This document shows, piece by piece, positions 7,362-13,849 of a stretch of DNA of 32,311 nt. The stretch is from the NCBI GenBank assembly GCA_016803235.1, contig JADCLI010000054.1:1-32311 (forward strand), read 5' to 3'. This DNA is from Pimelobacter simplex. Its GTDB lineage: Bacteria > Actinomycetota > Actinomycetes > Propionibacteriales > Nocardioidaceae. The position numbers and the translations under genes were made by a program. Position 1 is the first letter of the stretch. The number at the start of each line of letters is the position of its first letter. The notes under the pieces are model-generated. The model worked only from the letters and a program-made list of their open reading frames with translations, had not been told where the DNA came from and did no database searches.

Positions 7362-8261
7362 ATGACCCACCTGCGCGGACTCGGCTACCTGCGGGTCCAG
7401 GCCACGGACCTGGCTCGCTGGCGCGAGCTCACCATCGACGCGCTCGGCTTCGCCGAGGGCACCGGCCCCGACCCCGACGGCCTCTACCTGCGGATGGACG
7501 AGCGCCGCGCGCGCCTCATCGTCCTGCCGGGCGAGACCGACCGGGTCCAGGCGATCGGCTGGGAGGTCCGCGACACCGCGGCCCTGGCCCGCGTCGCCGC
7601 CGACGTCGAGGCTTCCGGCCGCGGCGTCAAGGAGCTCACGGCCGAGGAGTGCGCCGAGCGCGGCGTCGAGAGGGCGGTCTCGTTCGAGGACCCGGCGGGC
7701 ACGGTGCTCGAGGTCTTCTGCGGACCGGTCCTCGACCACAGCCCGGTGGTCACCAAGTGGGCGCAGAGGTTCCACACCGGCGCCGAGGGCATGGGCCACG
7801 TGGTCCTCCCGACCACGGCACCCGAGGAGACCACCGCGTTCTACACCGAGGTGCTCGGGTTCCTGCAGCGCGGCTCGATGAAGGTCCCCGGCGACCGCCG
7901 GATCCAGTTCCTCGGGATCAACCGCCGCCACCACAGCCTCGCCATCTGCCCCGCCCCGCACGACGAAGCGCCCGGCATGGTGCACCTGATGGTCGAGGTC
8001 GACGAGCTCGACGCCGTCGGCCGTGCGCTCGACGAGGTCAACAAGCGCGCGTTCTCGATCTCCTCGACCCTGGGCCGGCACACGAACGACAAGATGATCT
8101 CGTTCTACGTCCGCGCGCCCGGCGGCTGGGACATCGAGTACGGCTGGGACGGCATGCTCGTCGACGAGTCGTCGTACACCGCCGAGGAGATCACGGCCGA
8201 CAGCTACTGGGGCCACGACTGGTCCGGCTCCGAGCCGCTGGCCGCGTTCGTCCCGCGGTGA
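7362..8261 (+). CDS. hsaC: HsaC/BphC-like extradiol ring-cleavage dioxygenase
   Basis: The 299-residue product is a two-domain type I extradiol dioxygenase of the vicinal oxygen chelate superfamily. The iron ligands are His146 (GMGHVVL), His208 (MVHLMVEV) and Glu259 (WDIEYGWDG). Further active-site residues match BphC numbering closely: a His at 190/191, His240 and Tyr249. It should cleave a catechol next to its hydroxyl pair, using Fe(II) and O2, to give the dienoate hydrolysed by the HsaD-like enzyme. GGAG at 7351-7354 directly follows the hsaA-like stop codon and lies 7 bases before the ATG. The gene overlaps the next start as GTGA. Enzyme type is secure; steroid specificity is inferred from the neighbours. 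Confidence 0.92.
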   Translation: MTHLRGLGYLRVQATDLARWRELTIDALGFAEGTGPDPDGLYLRMDERRARLIVLPGETDRVQAIGWEVRDTAALARVAADVEASGRGVKELTAEECAERGVERAVSFEDPAGTVLEVFCGPVLDHSPVVTKWAQRFHTGAEGMGHVVLPTTAPEETTAFYTEVLGFLQRGSMKVPGDRRIQFLGINRRHHSLAICPAPHDEAPGMVHLMVEVDELDAVGRALDEVNKRAFSISSTLGRHTNDKMISFYVRAPGGWDIEYGWDGMLVDESSYTAEEITADSYWGHDWSGSEPLAAFVPR

Positions 8262-9688
8262 CCTCGGTGGACGTCGAGACGGACGTTCTGGTCGTCGGCA
8301 TGGGCTGTGCCGGCGCGTCCGCCGCCCTCGAGGCGGCCCGCGCCGGCGCGTCCGTCGTCGCCCTCGACCGGGCCGCCCCCGGCGGCTCGTCGGCGGTCTC
8401 CGGCGGCGAGCTCTACCTCGGCGGCGGTACGGTGCTCCAGCGGGCCTGCGGCGTCGACGACGACCCGGACCTGATGTACGCCTACCTCCACGAGGCGCTC
8501 GGCCCGCACCCCGACGAGCAGAAGCTCCGCCTCTACTGCGACGGCAGCGTCGAGCACTTCGACTGGTTCTGCTCGCTCGGGATCGACTTCAACCCGAGCC
8601 TGTACGACGGCGTCTCCTGGCTGCCGCCGACCGCCGACGGCCTGATGTGGCTCGGCGAGAACGCCTGGCCCTTCACCGAGCTCGCCCGCCCGGTCCCGCG
8701 CGGCCACCGCCCCGCCACCGACGGGTACGGCGGCTGGCTGCTCATGGACAAGTTGACGTCCGCCGTCCGCGCGGCCGGCGTGGACGTCCACCCCGACACC
8801 CGGGTCACCGGCCTGGTCCAGGACGACGCCGGCCGCGTCGTCGGCGTCCGCGCCCGCCGCTTCGGCGAGGACGTCAGTTACTGTGCCCGCCGCGGCGTCG
8901 TGCTCGCGACCGGCGGCTTCGCCGACAACCCCGAGATGGTCGCCGACCACGCCCCGGCCCTGGTCGGGCACTCCGCGGTCAGTGACGGGCTCGACGACGG
9001 CAGCGGCATCCGCCTCGGCGTCGCCGCCGGTGGCACCGTGCGCCGGATGGCCGCCACGCAGGTCGCGCTGTCCGTCGTACCCGCGCTCGCGGTGCGCGGC
9101 ATGCTCGTCGACGGCCTCGGGCAGCGCTTCATCAACGAGGACGTCTACCCCGGCCGGTTCAGCCAGGCCGCCGTCCTGGACCGGCACGGCCCCTGGTTCA
9201 CGCTCGTCGACGAGAAGGGTTGGGAGGACGTCCCCGAGCGCGAGCGCTGGGGCGTGCAACCGGCGGTCGTCGCCGAGACCCTGGCCGAGGTCGAGACCGA
9301 GCTCGGGCTCCCGCCCGGCTCGCTGGAGGACACCGTCGCCCGCTACAACCGCGACGCGGCCGCCGGCGAGGACGCCCTGTTCCACAAGGACCCGCGCTGG
9401 CTGCGGCCCCTCGAGGGTCCGTACGCCGTCGTCGACGCGAGCCGCGGCTTCGACCCCGAGGGCACCGGCTCGCGCGGCGGCACCGGCGTCTCCGGGTTCA
9501 CCCTGGGCGGCTTGCGGACCAGTGTGGACGGTGAGGTCCTCGACGAGTCCGGCGTCCCCGTCCCCGGCCTGTACGCCGCCGGCCGGGTCACCTCCGGCAT
9601 CCACGGCGCGGGCTACGTCAGCGGCACCTCGCTCGGCGACGGCACCTTCTTCGGCCGCCGTGCCGGACGGGCCGTGGCGCGCGCCTGA
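8258..9688 (+). CDS. FAD-dependent dehydrogenase, KstD/fumarate-reductase-like
   Basis: From the GTG that overlaps the dioxygenase stop (GTGA), the product is 476 residues. The N terminus is a Rossmann FAD site (GMGCAG, 14-19) followed by a long beta-alpha region. GVVLATGGFADNPEM and GLYAAGRVTSGIHGAGYVSGTSLGDGTFFGRRAG are typical of the flavoprotein family that includes 3-ketosteroid dehydrogenases, urocanate reductases and fumarate reductases. It is shorter than the 510-570 residues usual for KstD, and the catalytic tyrosines of KstD cannot be assigned by eye. In this cluster a ring dehydrogenation preparing a substrate for aromatisation is plausible. An alternative start is GTG at 8267. Family assignment is firm; specificity is not. 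Confidence 0.8.
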   Translation: MTSVDVETDVLVVGMGCAGASAALEAARAGASVVALDRAAPGGSSAVSGGELYLGGGTVLQRACGVDDDPDLMYAYLHEALGPHPDEQKLRLYCDGSVEHFDWFCSLGIDFNPSLYDGVSWLPPTADGLMWLGENAWPFTELARPVPRGHRPATDGYGGWLLMDKLTSAVRAAGVDVHPDTRVTGLVQDDAGRVVGVRARRFGEDVSYCARRGVVLATGGFADNPEMVADHAPALVGHSAVSDGLDDGSGIRLGVAAGGTVRRMAATQVALSVVPALAVRGMLVDGLGQRFINEDVYPGRFSQAAVLDRHGPWFTLVDEKGWEDVPERERWGVQPAVVAETLAEVETELGLPPGSLEDTVARYNRDAAAGEDALFHKDPRWLRPLEGPYAVVDASRGFDPEGTGSRGGTGVSGFTLGGLRTSVDGEVLDESGVPVPGLYAAGRVTSGIHGAGYVSGTSLGDGTFFGRRAGRAVARA

Positions 9689-9992
9689 GCCGGCTCACGG
9701 CGGACCGGGACACCCGCGCGGACAGGTTTTCCGGCCTGTCACACGTGTGTTGCAGAACCTTCATGGCCGAACCGAAGTTCGTGGCGGGAGAGAGGTTCCG
9801 CTGTCGGCCCCGATTGGTAGTGTCGACTTCGCAGCGACTGCAGTTCTCGAAGGTGAACGCCTGCGGAGTCTGTGGCCGACGGCGTTCTGGTTTGTGGTGT
9901 CGTCATCACGCATCGGAGCGACGTGTCATCGCAGTCGCTGCCGGGCCGTCGAGGTGGCGGCTCTCGCCCCGATACGAGGAGTAACGAGCAAG
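9689..9992 (+). other. 304-bp gap upstream of cspA, probably holding its promoter and a long leader
   Basis: No convincing gene lies here. GACAGG at 9721-9726 and CCTGTC at 9735-9740 can pair, and CACACGTGTG at 9740-9749 is a perfect palindrome; the first may form a weak end for the catabolic operon although no T-run follows. TAGTGT at 9818-9823, with a poor TTCCGC 16 bases upstream, is the best -10 seen. It would give a leader of about 160 bases, which would fit the long structured leaders known for cold-shock mRNAs, but this is only a suggestion. Confidence 0.4.
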
Positions 9993-10196
9993 ATGGCTCA
10001 GGGCACCGTGAAGTGGTTCAGCGCCGAGAAGGGCTTCGGCTTCATCGAGCAGGAGGGTGGGGGCGACGACGTCTTCGTCCACTACTCGGCGATCCAGACC
10101 AACGGCTACAAGTCGCTGGAGGACAACCAGAAGGTCGAGTTCGACGTCACCCAGGGCCCCAAGGGCCCGCAGGCGGAGAACGTCCGTCCCCTCTGA
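9993..10196 (+). CDS. cspA: Cold-shock protein, CspA family
   Basis: The 67-residue product is one cold-shock domain. It begins MAQGTVKWFSAEKGFGFIEQ, containing the RNP1-type KGFGFI motif, followed by the RNP2-type DVFVHYSAI. It binds single-stranded RNA and DNA and acts as an RNA chaperone. The frame is open far upstream through the previous gene, but length and the standard MAQGTVKWF start identify ATG 9993. GAGGAG at 9976-9981 is the ribosome site, with a longish 11-base spacing. A strong intrinsic terminator follows 27 bases after the stop, so it is probably a single-gene transcript. Whether it is cold-induced or constitutive cannot be told. Confidence 0.96.
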   Translation: MAQGTVKWFSAEKGFGFIEQEGGGDDVFVHYSAIQTNGYKSLEDNQKVEFDVTQGPKGPQAENVRPL

Positions 10197-10223
10197 CTCA
10201 CCTCCGAGGAGACCTCGTCCTCC

Positions 10224-10261
10224 GTGGGGCCCCGCCGGTCGGCGGGGCCCCACGAATTTTT
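10224..10261 (+). terminator. Intrinsic terminator after cspA
   Basis: A perfect 13-bp stem, GTGGGGCCCCGCC (10224-10236) with GGCGGGGCCCCAC (10241-10253), encloses the loop GGTC. It is followed by GAATTTTT. This is a textbook Rho-independent terminator, which is uncommon in such GC-rich genomes. Confidence 0.92.
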
Positions 10262-10345
10262 CCGGAACTTTTGGGTTTGCCGGGGGCCGCCCGGGGGATC
10301 ATGGGATCGGAATAGCGTGCTGGCGCGGTTCGAGGGAGGGGAAGG

Positions 10346-10492
10346 ATGGCCGATCAGTTCGACGTGACCCTCGAGGACGGCGATCTCCTCACCGAGGTCG
10401 AGCTGACCACCAACCTGATCATCGCGGCCAGCAACTCCGACGAGCGACTCTCCATCGAGGAGATCGACCGGATCCTCGGCGTCCTGCACTGA
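10346..10492 (+). CDS. Small acidic protein of unknown function (48 residues)
   Basis: The product starts MADQFDVTLEDGDLL and ends SIEEIDRILGVLH. It is acidic, has no membrane segment, and looks like a short beta hairpin followed by two helices, the last (LSIEEIDRILGVL) amphipathic. A very good ribosome site (GGGAGGGGA, about 10334-10342) precedes the ATG, and third-position GC bias persists to the stop. The gene stands alone after the cspA terminator and is followed at once by a dispersed-repeat fragment. I have an impression of similar short proteins in other actinobacteria but cannot name a family. The good start signals and codon use make it a likely real gene. Confidence 0.7.
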   Translation: MADQFDVTLEDGDLLTEVELTTNLIIAASNSDERLSIEEIDRILGVLH

Positions 10493-10503
10493 GGCTCGAT
10501 GAC

Positions 10504-10522
10504 GCGAGCGGCGTATCGAGAC
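10504..10522. repeat. Fragment of the dispersed GTCTCGATACGCCGCTCGC repeat
   Basis: GCGAGCGGCGTATCGAGAC is the inverse complement of the first 19 bases of the element at 6013, with two mismatches. It lies between the small protein's stop and the stop of the convergent membrane-anchored protein. Confidence 0.6.
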
Positions 10523-10525
10523 GGC

Positions 10526-11575
10526 TCAGCAGGTGGCGAACAGCACCGGCCCGTCGCTGAGGTCGGAGAGCACGAACGTCCCCTCGACCGGCTCCATCGC
10601 CATGGTCAGCACCCGCCCGGTGGCGACCACCTTGCCGAGCTCGAACCGCTCGGGGAAGGTGCCCCCCTGTCCCGGGGCCGGCCCGGCGGCGAGCTGCGAG
10701 CGGCTGTCGGCGTCCTCCCGGGCCTGCTCCTCGGTCTCGAACGCCATCGCCACCCGTACGTCGCCGCCCGGCTGGGCCGCGATCGCGAACCCGGTCAATG
10801 GGTGTACGCCGCCGGCCCGCTCGACCAGCTCGCTCGCCCGGGTCCTGTCGGCCGGGTCCGCGTCGGTCATCGCCAGCGCCGAGCAGGCCTGGTCGCCGGT
10901 GGCCACCGAGGCGCTCAGCGCGGGGCCGACGGCGCCGACCACGTCGCTCACGCCGTCCTCGTCGTCGCCACGGGCCAGGTCGCTGCGCTGGGCGAGGAAG
11001 TCCGGGTCGTCGCTGCCGACCAGCACGCCCGCCTCCTCGTCGATCTGCAGGGCGGCGAGCTCGGGGGTGACCGGACCGTCGAGGCCCTCGAGCAGGTCGA
11101 CGCCGCCGCGCCACACGCCGTCGGCGTCGTCGGGCTCCTCGAAGCCGACAGCGCGGAGCCGTTCGCGCAGGCCGGCCACGTCGAAGTCCTCGGGCAGCCC
11201 CATCAGCACCAGCGCACCGTCCTGGCCCTGGGTGAACAGCTCCCACTCGATCGTGGCGGGGGAGAAGCCGAGCTGGTCCTGGATCGTGGGGGAGGAGGCG
11301 TCGAGCGCGGTCGTCGAGGCCAGGTCCCGGTCGAAGGCGTCCTGCAGGAAGTCGTCCACGTCCGCCCCGGTCGAGGAGGCCGACAGGTCGGCGTCCAGCT
11401 CGGAGCGCACCCCCGCCCAGTCGGTCCAGCTGAACCGGGCGGCCGACGTCGGCGCCAGGGCAAGAGCGGTGGCGAACCGGGACCGGTCCTCGGAGGCCAG
11501 GCGCCACACCGCCACGACCACAGCCGACACGAGGAGGGCGCCGAGAGCCAGGAGCAGGATCGAGCGGCGACGCAT
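10526..11575 (-). CDS. Membrane-anchored exported protein of unknown function
   Basis: The 349-residue protein begins with three arginines and one hydrophobic helix (about residues 5-25, ILLLALGALLVSAVVVAVW), then a long acidic, soluble part. This is the layout of a signal anchor with an extracytoplasmic domain. No lipobox is present. The soluble part repeatedly alternates short strands with acidic helices (for example LMGLPEDFDVAGLRERLRAVGFEEPDDADGVW), which recalls DUF3352-type actinobacterial proteins, but I cannot confirm that. Only two cysteines occur in the soluble part, one of them the final residue. The gene is divergent from mutT1 across 38 bp, and TAAGGT six bases before the ATG predicts a leaderless mRNA. 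Function unknown. Confidence 0.8.
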   Translation of the reverse strand: MRRRSILLLALGALLVSAVVVAVWRLASEDRSRFATALALAPTSAARFSWTDWAGVRSELDADLSASSTGADVDDFLQDAFDRDLASTTALDASSPTIQDQLGFSPATIEWELFTQGQDGALVLMGLPEDFDVAGLRERLRAVGFEEPDDADGVWRGGVDLLEGLDGPVTPELAALQIDEEAGVLVGSDDPDFLAQRSDLARGDDEDGVSDVVGAVGPALSASVATGDQACSALAMTDADPADRTRASELVERAGGVHPLTGFAIAAQPGGDVRVAMAFETEEQAREDADSRSQLAAGPAPGQGGTFPERFELGKVVATGRVLTMAMEPVEGTFVLSDLSDGPVLFATC

Positions 11576-11581
11576 GCCTGA

Positions 11582-11587
11582 ACCTTA
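11582..11587 (-). promoter_or_regulatory. Candidate -10 of the exported protein gene (leaderless)
   Basis: On the minus strand TAAGGT fits TANNNT and ends 6 bases before the ATG at 11575. The -35 region this implies (around 11605-11610) overlaps the opposing mutT1 -10. Confidence 0.5.
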
Positions 11588-11600
11588 GGGCGCCAGGTCC

Positions 11601-11606
11601 TACGCT
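11601..11606 (+). promoter_or_regulatory. Candidate -10 of mutT1 (leaderless)
   Basis: TACGCT fits TANNNT and is followed by 7 bases and the GTG start at 11614. CTGAAC at 11578-11583, 17 bases upstream, is a partial -35 and overlaps the opposing promoter's -10. There is no ribosome site, so a leaderless transcript is likely. Confidence 0.55.
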
Positions 11607-11613
11607 GGGGCCC

Positions 11614-12480
11614 GTGCCCGACATCCTCGCTGCCGGCGTGGTCGTGTTCCGTCCCGGACGCGAGGTGCTTCTCGTGCACCGCCCCAAGTACGACGACTGG
11701 TCCTTCCCCAAGGGCAAGCTCGACCGCGGCGAGCACCCGGTGGCGGCCGCGGTCCGCGAGGTCGCCGAGGAGACCGGCGTGCACGTCCGGCTCGGACCTG
11801 CCCTGCCGTCGCAGCGCTACCCGGTGGCGCGCCGGATGAAGACGGTCCACTACTGGACCGGCCGGGTCGTGGGCGACGACGACGTGTCGGCGTACCCGCC
11901 CAACGACGAGATCGACGCGGTGGCGTGGGTACCGGTCGACGAGGCGCCTGCCCGGCTGAGCTACGAGCACGACCGACGGACCCTGGCCGCGGCCCTCAAG
12001 GTACGGCGCAGGACCCACGCCGTCGTCGTCCTCCGTCACGCCCGGGCCCGGTCGCGCAGCGCGTGGCGCGGCCCGGACGCCGGCCGGACGCTGCTCAAGG
12101 TCGGGGAGCTGGAGGCCGACCGCCTGGTCCCGCTGCTCGCGGCCTACGACGTCACCCGGATCGCCACCTCCACCAGCACCCGCTGCGTGCAGACCGTGCG
12201 GCCCTACGCCGAGACCGCCGGCTACCCCCTCGACCTGCGTCCCCGGCTCAGCGAGGAGAACGCCACCCCGCGCGCGGTCGAGAAGATCGTCGAGGAGCTC
12301 CTCGACGACGAGGCCGGCAGCGTCCTGTGCACCCACCGTCCGGTCCTGTGCCACGTGTACGACGCCCTGGGCATCGAGCTGGGCCCCGACGAGGGGCTCG
12401 CTCCCGCCGAGATGCTGGTCCTGCACGTGCGCAAGGGCCGCGTCGTCGCCGTCGAGCGACACCACCCGCGGGCCGGCTGA
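11614..12480 (+). CDS. mutT1: MutT1-type Nudix hydrolase with C-terminal histidine phosphatase domain
   Basis: The 288-residue product fuses two domains. The N-terminal Nudix box is complete, from Gly34 through Glu40 to REVAEETGV (48-56). From about residue 135 a histidine phosphatase domain follows, with the RHA motif (Arg141-His142) and a second His241 in CTHRPV. This is the layout of mycobacterial MutT1, which hydrolyses 8-oxo-dGTP and diadenosine polyphosphates. In M. tuberculosis mutT1 is a neighbour of ppk1 (from memory); here both occur in the same region but are separated by the phosphate genes. The GTG start fits the leaderless promoter and places the Nudix box at its usual position. 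Confidence 0.9.
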   Translation: MPDILAAGVVVFRPGREVLLVHRPKYDDWSFPKGKLDRGEHPVAAAVREVAEETGVHVRLGPALPSQRYPVARRMKTVHYWTGRVVGDDDVSAYPPNDEIDAVAWVPVDEAPARLSYEHDRRTLAAALKVRRRTHAVVVLRHARARSRSAWRGPDAGRTLLKVGELEADRLVPLLAAYDVTRIATSTSTRCVQTVRPYAETAGYPLDLRPRLSEENATPRAVEKIVEELLDDEAGSVLCTHRPVLCHVYDALGIELGPDEGLAPAEMLVLHVRKGRVVAVERHHPRAG

Positions 12481-12518
12481 GACCTGGCTCACCGGCTCTC
12501 CCCGCCCCGACTGCCACT

Positions 12519-12540
12519 GTTCACCGTTCGTTCAGATCGG
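12519..12540 (+). promoter_or_regulatory. PHO box upstream of pstS
   Basis: GTTCACCGTTC is followed immediately by GTTCAGATCGG, giving two 11-bp direct repeats that each start with GTTCA. This is the arrangement known for PhoP binding in Streptomyces and relatives. It lies just upstream of the pstS promoter, where PhoP would activate transcription when phosphate is scarce. Confidence 0.8.
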
Positions 12541-12567
12541 CCGGGGAGTTGCGTTACCGACGCTGCC

Positions 12568-12573
12568 TAACTT
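12568..12573 (+). promoter_or_regulatory. Candidate -10 of the pst operon
   Basis: TAACTT fits TANNNT and lies 27 bases downstream of the PHO box, which leaves room for a -35 between them. The leader would be about 60 bases and ends in the small hairpin CCTCTGAGAGG (12623-12633), which contains the likely ribosome site GAGAGG. Confidence 0.5.
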
Positions 12574-12642
12574 CTCGAACTGTCCTACTACGTTTCGGGG
12601 GGCCAGGAACCAAAGCCCCTCACCTCTGAGAGGCGCATTTCC

Positions 12643-13740
12643 TTGAACCTCAAGTCCATCCGCAATGCTGCGGTGCCCGGTATCGCTGCTCTGGCCCTGC
12701 TCATGAGCGCCTGCGGCGCGTCGAACGAGGACGGCGGCAGCGACAACGGCGGCTCCGAGAGCGGCCTCAGTGGCAACCTGAAGGGCGGCGGCTCGACCGC
12801 CCAGGAGAAGGCCCAGGAGGCGTGGAAGACCGCGTTCCAGGGCAAGAACAGCGGCCTCACCATCGACTACGCGCTGCTCGGCTCGACCGACGGCCGCGGC
12901 CAGTTCGTCAGCAAGGCGCTGTCGTTCGCCGGCACCGACTCCTACTTCAAGGACGAGGAGCTCGAGGCCGCCAAGGAGCGTTGCGGCGGCGCTATCGTCG
13001 AGGTCCCGGCGTACATCTCCTCGATCGCCGTCGCGTTCAACGTCCCGGACGTCGACACCCTCAACCTCGACGCCGCGACCATCGCGCAGATCTTCGACGG
13101 CAAGATCACCAACTGGAACGACAAGGCGATCGCGGACCAGAACCCCGACGCCACGCTCCCCGACCTGAAGATCGCGCCCGTCCACCGTGCCGACGACTCG
13201 GGCACGACCAAGAACTTCACCGACTACCTCGCGAAGGCTGCACCTGACGCTTGGCCGTACGAGCCGGCCGACCCCTTCCCGGTCTCCGGCGGCCTCTCCG
13301 CCGAGGGCACCTCGGGCGTCGTCAAGCAGATCGGCGACACCGAGGGCGCCATCGGCTACGCCGACGCCAGCCAGACCGGCGACCTCAACCACGTCAACGT
13401 GAAGGTCGGCGAGGAGTACGTCGCCCCGTCGCCCGAGGGCGCCGCGAAGACCGTCGCGGTCTCCCCGGTCGTCGAGGGCCGCGACGACAGCGACGTCGCC
13501 GTCGACGTGGACCGCACCACGACGGAGGCCGGCGCCTACCCGGTCATCCTGCTGTCCTACCTCGTCGCCTGCGAGACCTACGAGGACCAGGCCGAGGCGG
13601 ACAACGTCAAGGGCTACTTCGAGTTCATCGTCTCCGACGAGGGCCAGGCCGAGGCGGCCGACTTCGCCGGCTCCGCCAAGCTCGCGCCCGAGACGGCCAG
13701 CAAGGTCCAGGAGATCGTGGCGGGCATCTCCGCCAAGTGA
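12643..13740 (+). CDS. pstS: High-affinity phosphate ABC transporter, substrate-binding lipoprotein PstS
   Basis: The 365-residue precursor starts with a positively charged, hydrophobic signal ending in the lipobox LMSAC, so Cys24 would be lipidated. A Gly/Ser/Asp-rich linker (about 25-45) follows. The mature part has the PstS hallmarks: GGGSTAQEKAQEAWKT near the N terminus, the phosphate-contacting segment HRADDSGTTKNFTDYL and a C-terminal YPVILLSYLV. It captures phosphate outside the membrane and delivers it to PstCA. The start is TTG at 12643, nine bases after GAGAGG; no ATG or GTG nearby gives a proper signal peptide. It is the first gene of pstSCAB, controlled by the PHO box, and is separated from pstC by a large hairpin. 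Confidence 0.96.
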   Translation: MNLKSIRNAAVPGIAALALLMSACGASNEDGGSDNGGSESGLSGNLKGGGSTAQEKAQEAWKTAFQGKNSGLTIDYALLGSTDGRGQFVSKALSFAGTDSYFKDEELEAAKERCGGAIVEVPAYISSIAVAFNVPDVDTLNLDAATIAQIFDGKITNWNDKAIADQNPDATLPDLKIAPVHRADDSGTTKNFTDYLAKAAPDAWPYEPADPFPVSGGLSAEGTSGVVKQIGDTEGAIGYADASQTGDLNHVNVKVGEEYVAPSPEGAAKTVAVSPVVEGRDDSDVAVDVDRTTTEAGAYPVILLSYLVACETYEDQAEADNVKGYFEFIVSDEGQAEAADFAGSAKLAPETASKVQEIVAGISAK

Positions 13741-13745
13741 GCCCT

Positions 13746-13785
13746 GGAGGGGGTGAGGACGCCGATCGGCGTCCTCACCCCCTCC
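13746..13785 (+). promoter_or_regulatory. 40-bp perfect palindrome between pstS and pstC
   Basis: The stretch 13746-13785 equals its own reverse complement. As RNA it forms an 18-bp stem with a GATC loop, starting 6 bases after the pstS stop. No T-run follows, so it is not a classic terminator. A partial terminator or a stem protecting the pstS mRNA from 3' decay would fit the need for more PstS than PstC and PstA. Confidence 0.85.
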
Positions 13786-13805
13786 ACCGCACCACCCCCA
13801 GCAGC

Positions 13806-13838
13806 ACCCGAGCAGTACCCGAGCAGTACCCGAGCATG
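13806..13838 (+). repeat. Three tandem 11-bp repeats upstream of pstC
   Basis: ACCCGAGCAGT occurs at 13806-13816 and 13817-13827, followed by the near copy ACCCGAGCATG at 13828-13838. The last copy runs into the pstC ribosome site (GAGG, 13838-13841). It may be slippage-generated spacer or part of a binding site. Confidence 0.8.
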
Positions 13839-13849
13839 AGGTGACAGCA

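Noticed and set aside
9721..9740. Terminator or riboswitch after the KstD-like gene
   Set aside because: Only a 6-bp stem with an 8-base loop and no T-run; no riboswitch core was recognised in the 304-bp gap.
13746..13785. Rho-independent terminator after pstS
   Set aside because: The stem is perfect but no T-run follows and pstC is clearly part of the operon, so it is better described as a processing or attenuation element.
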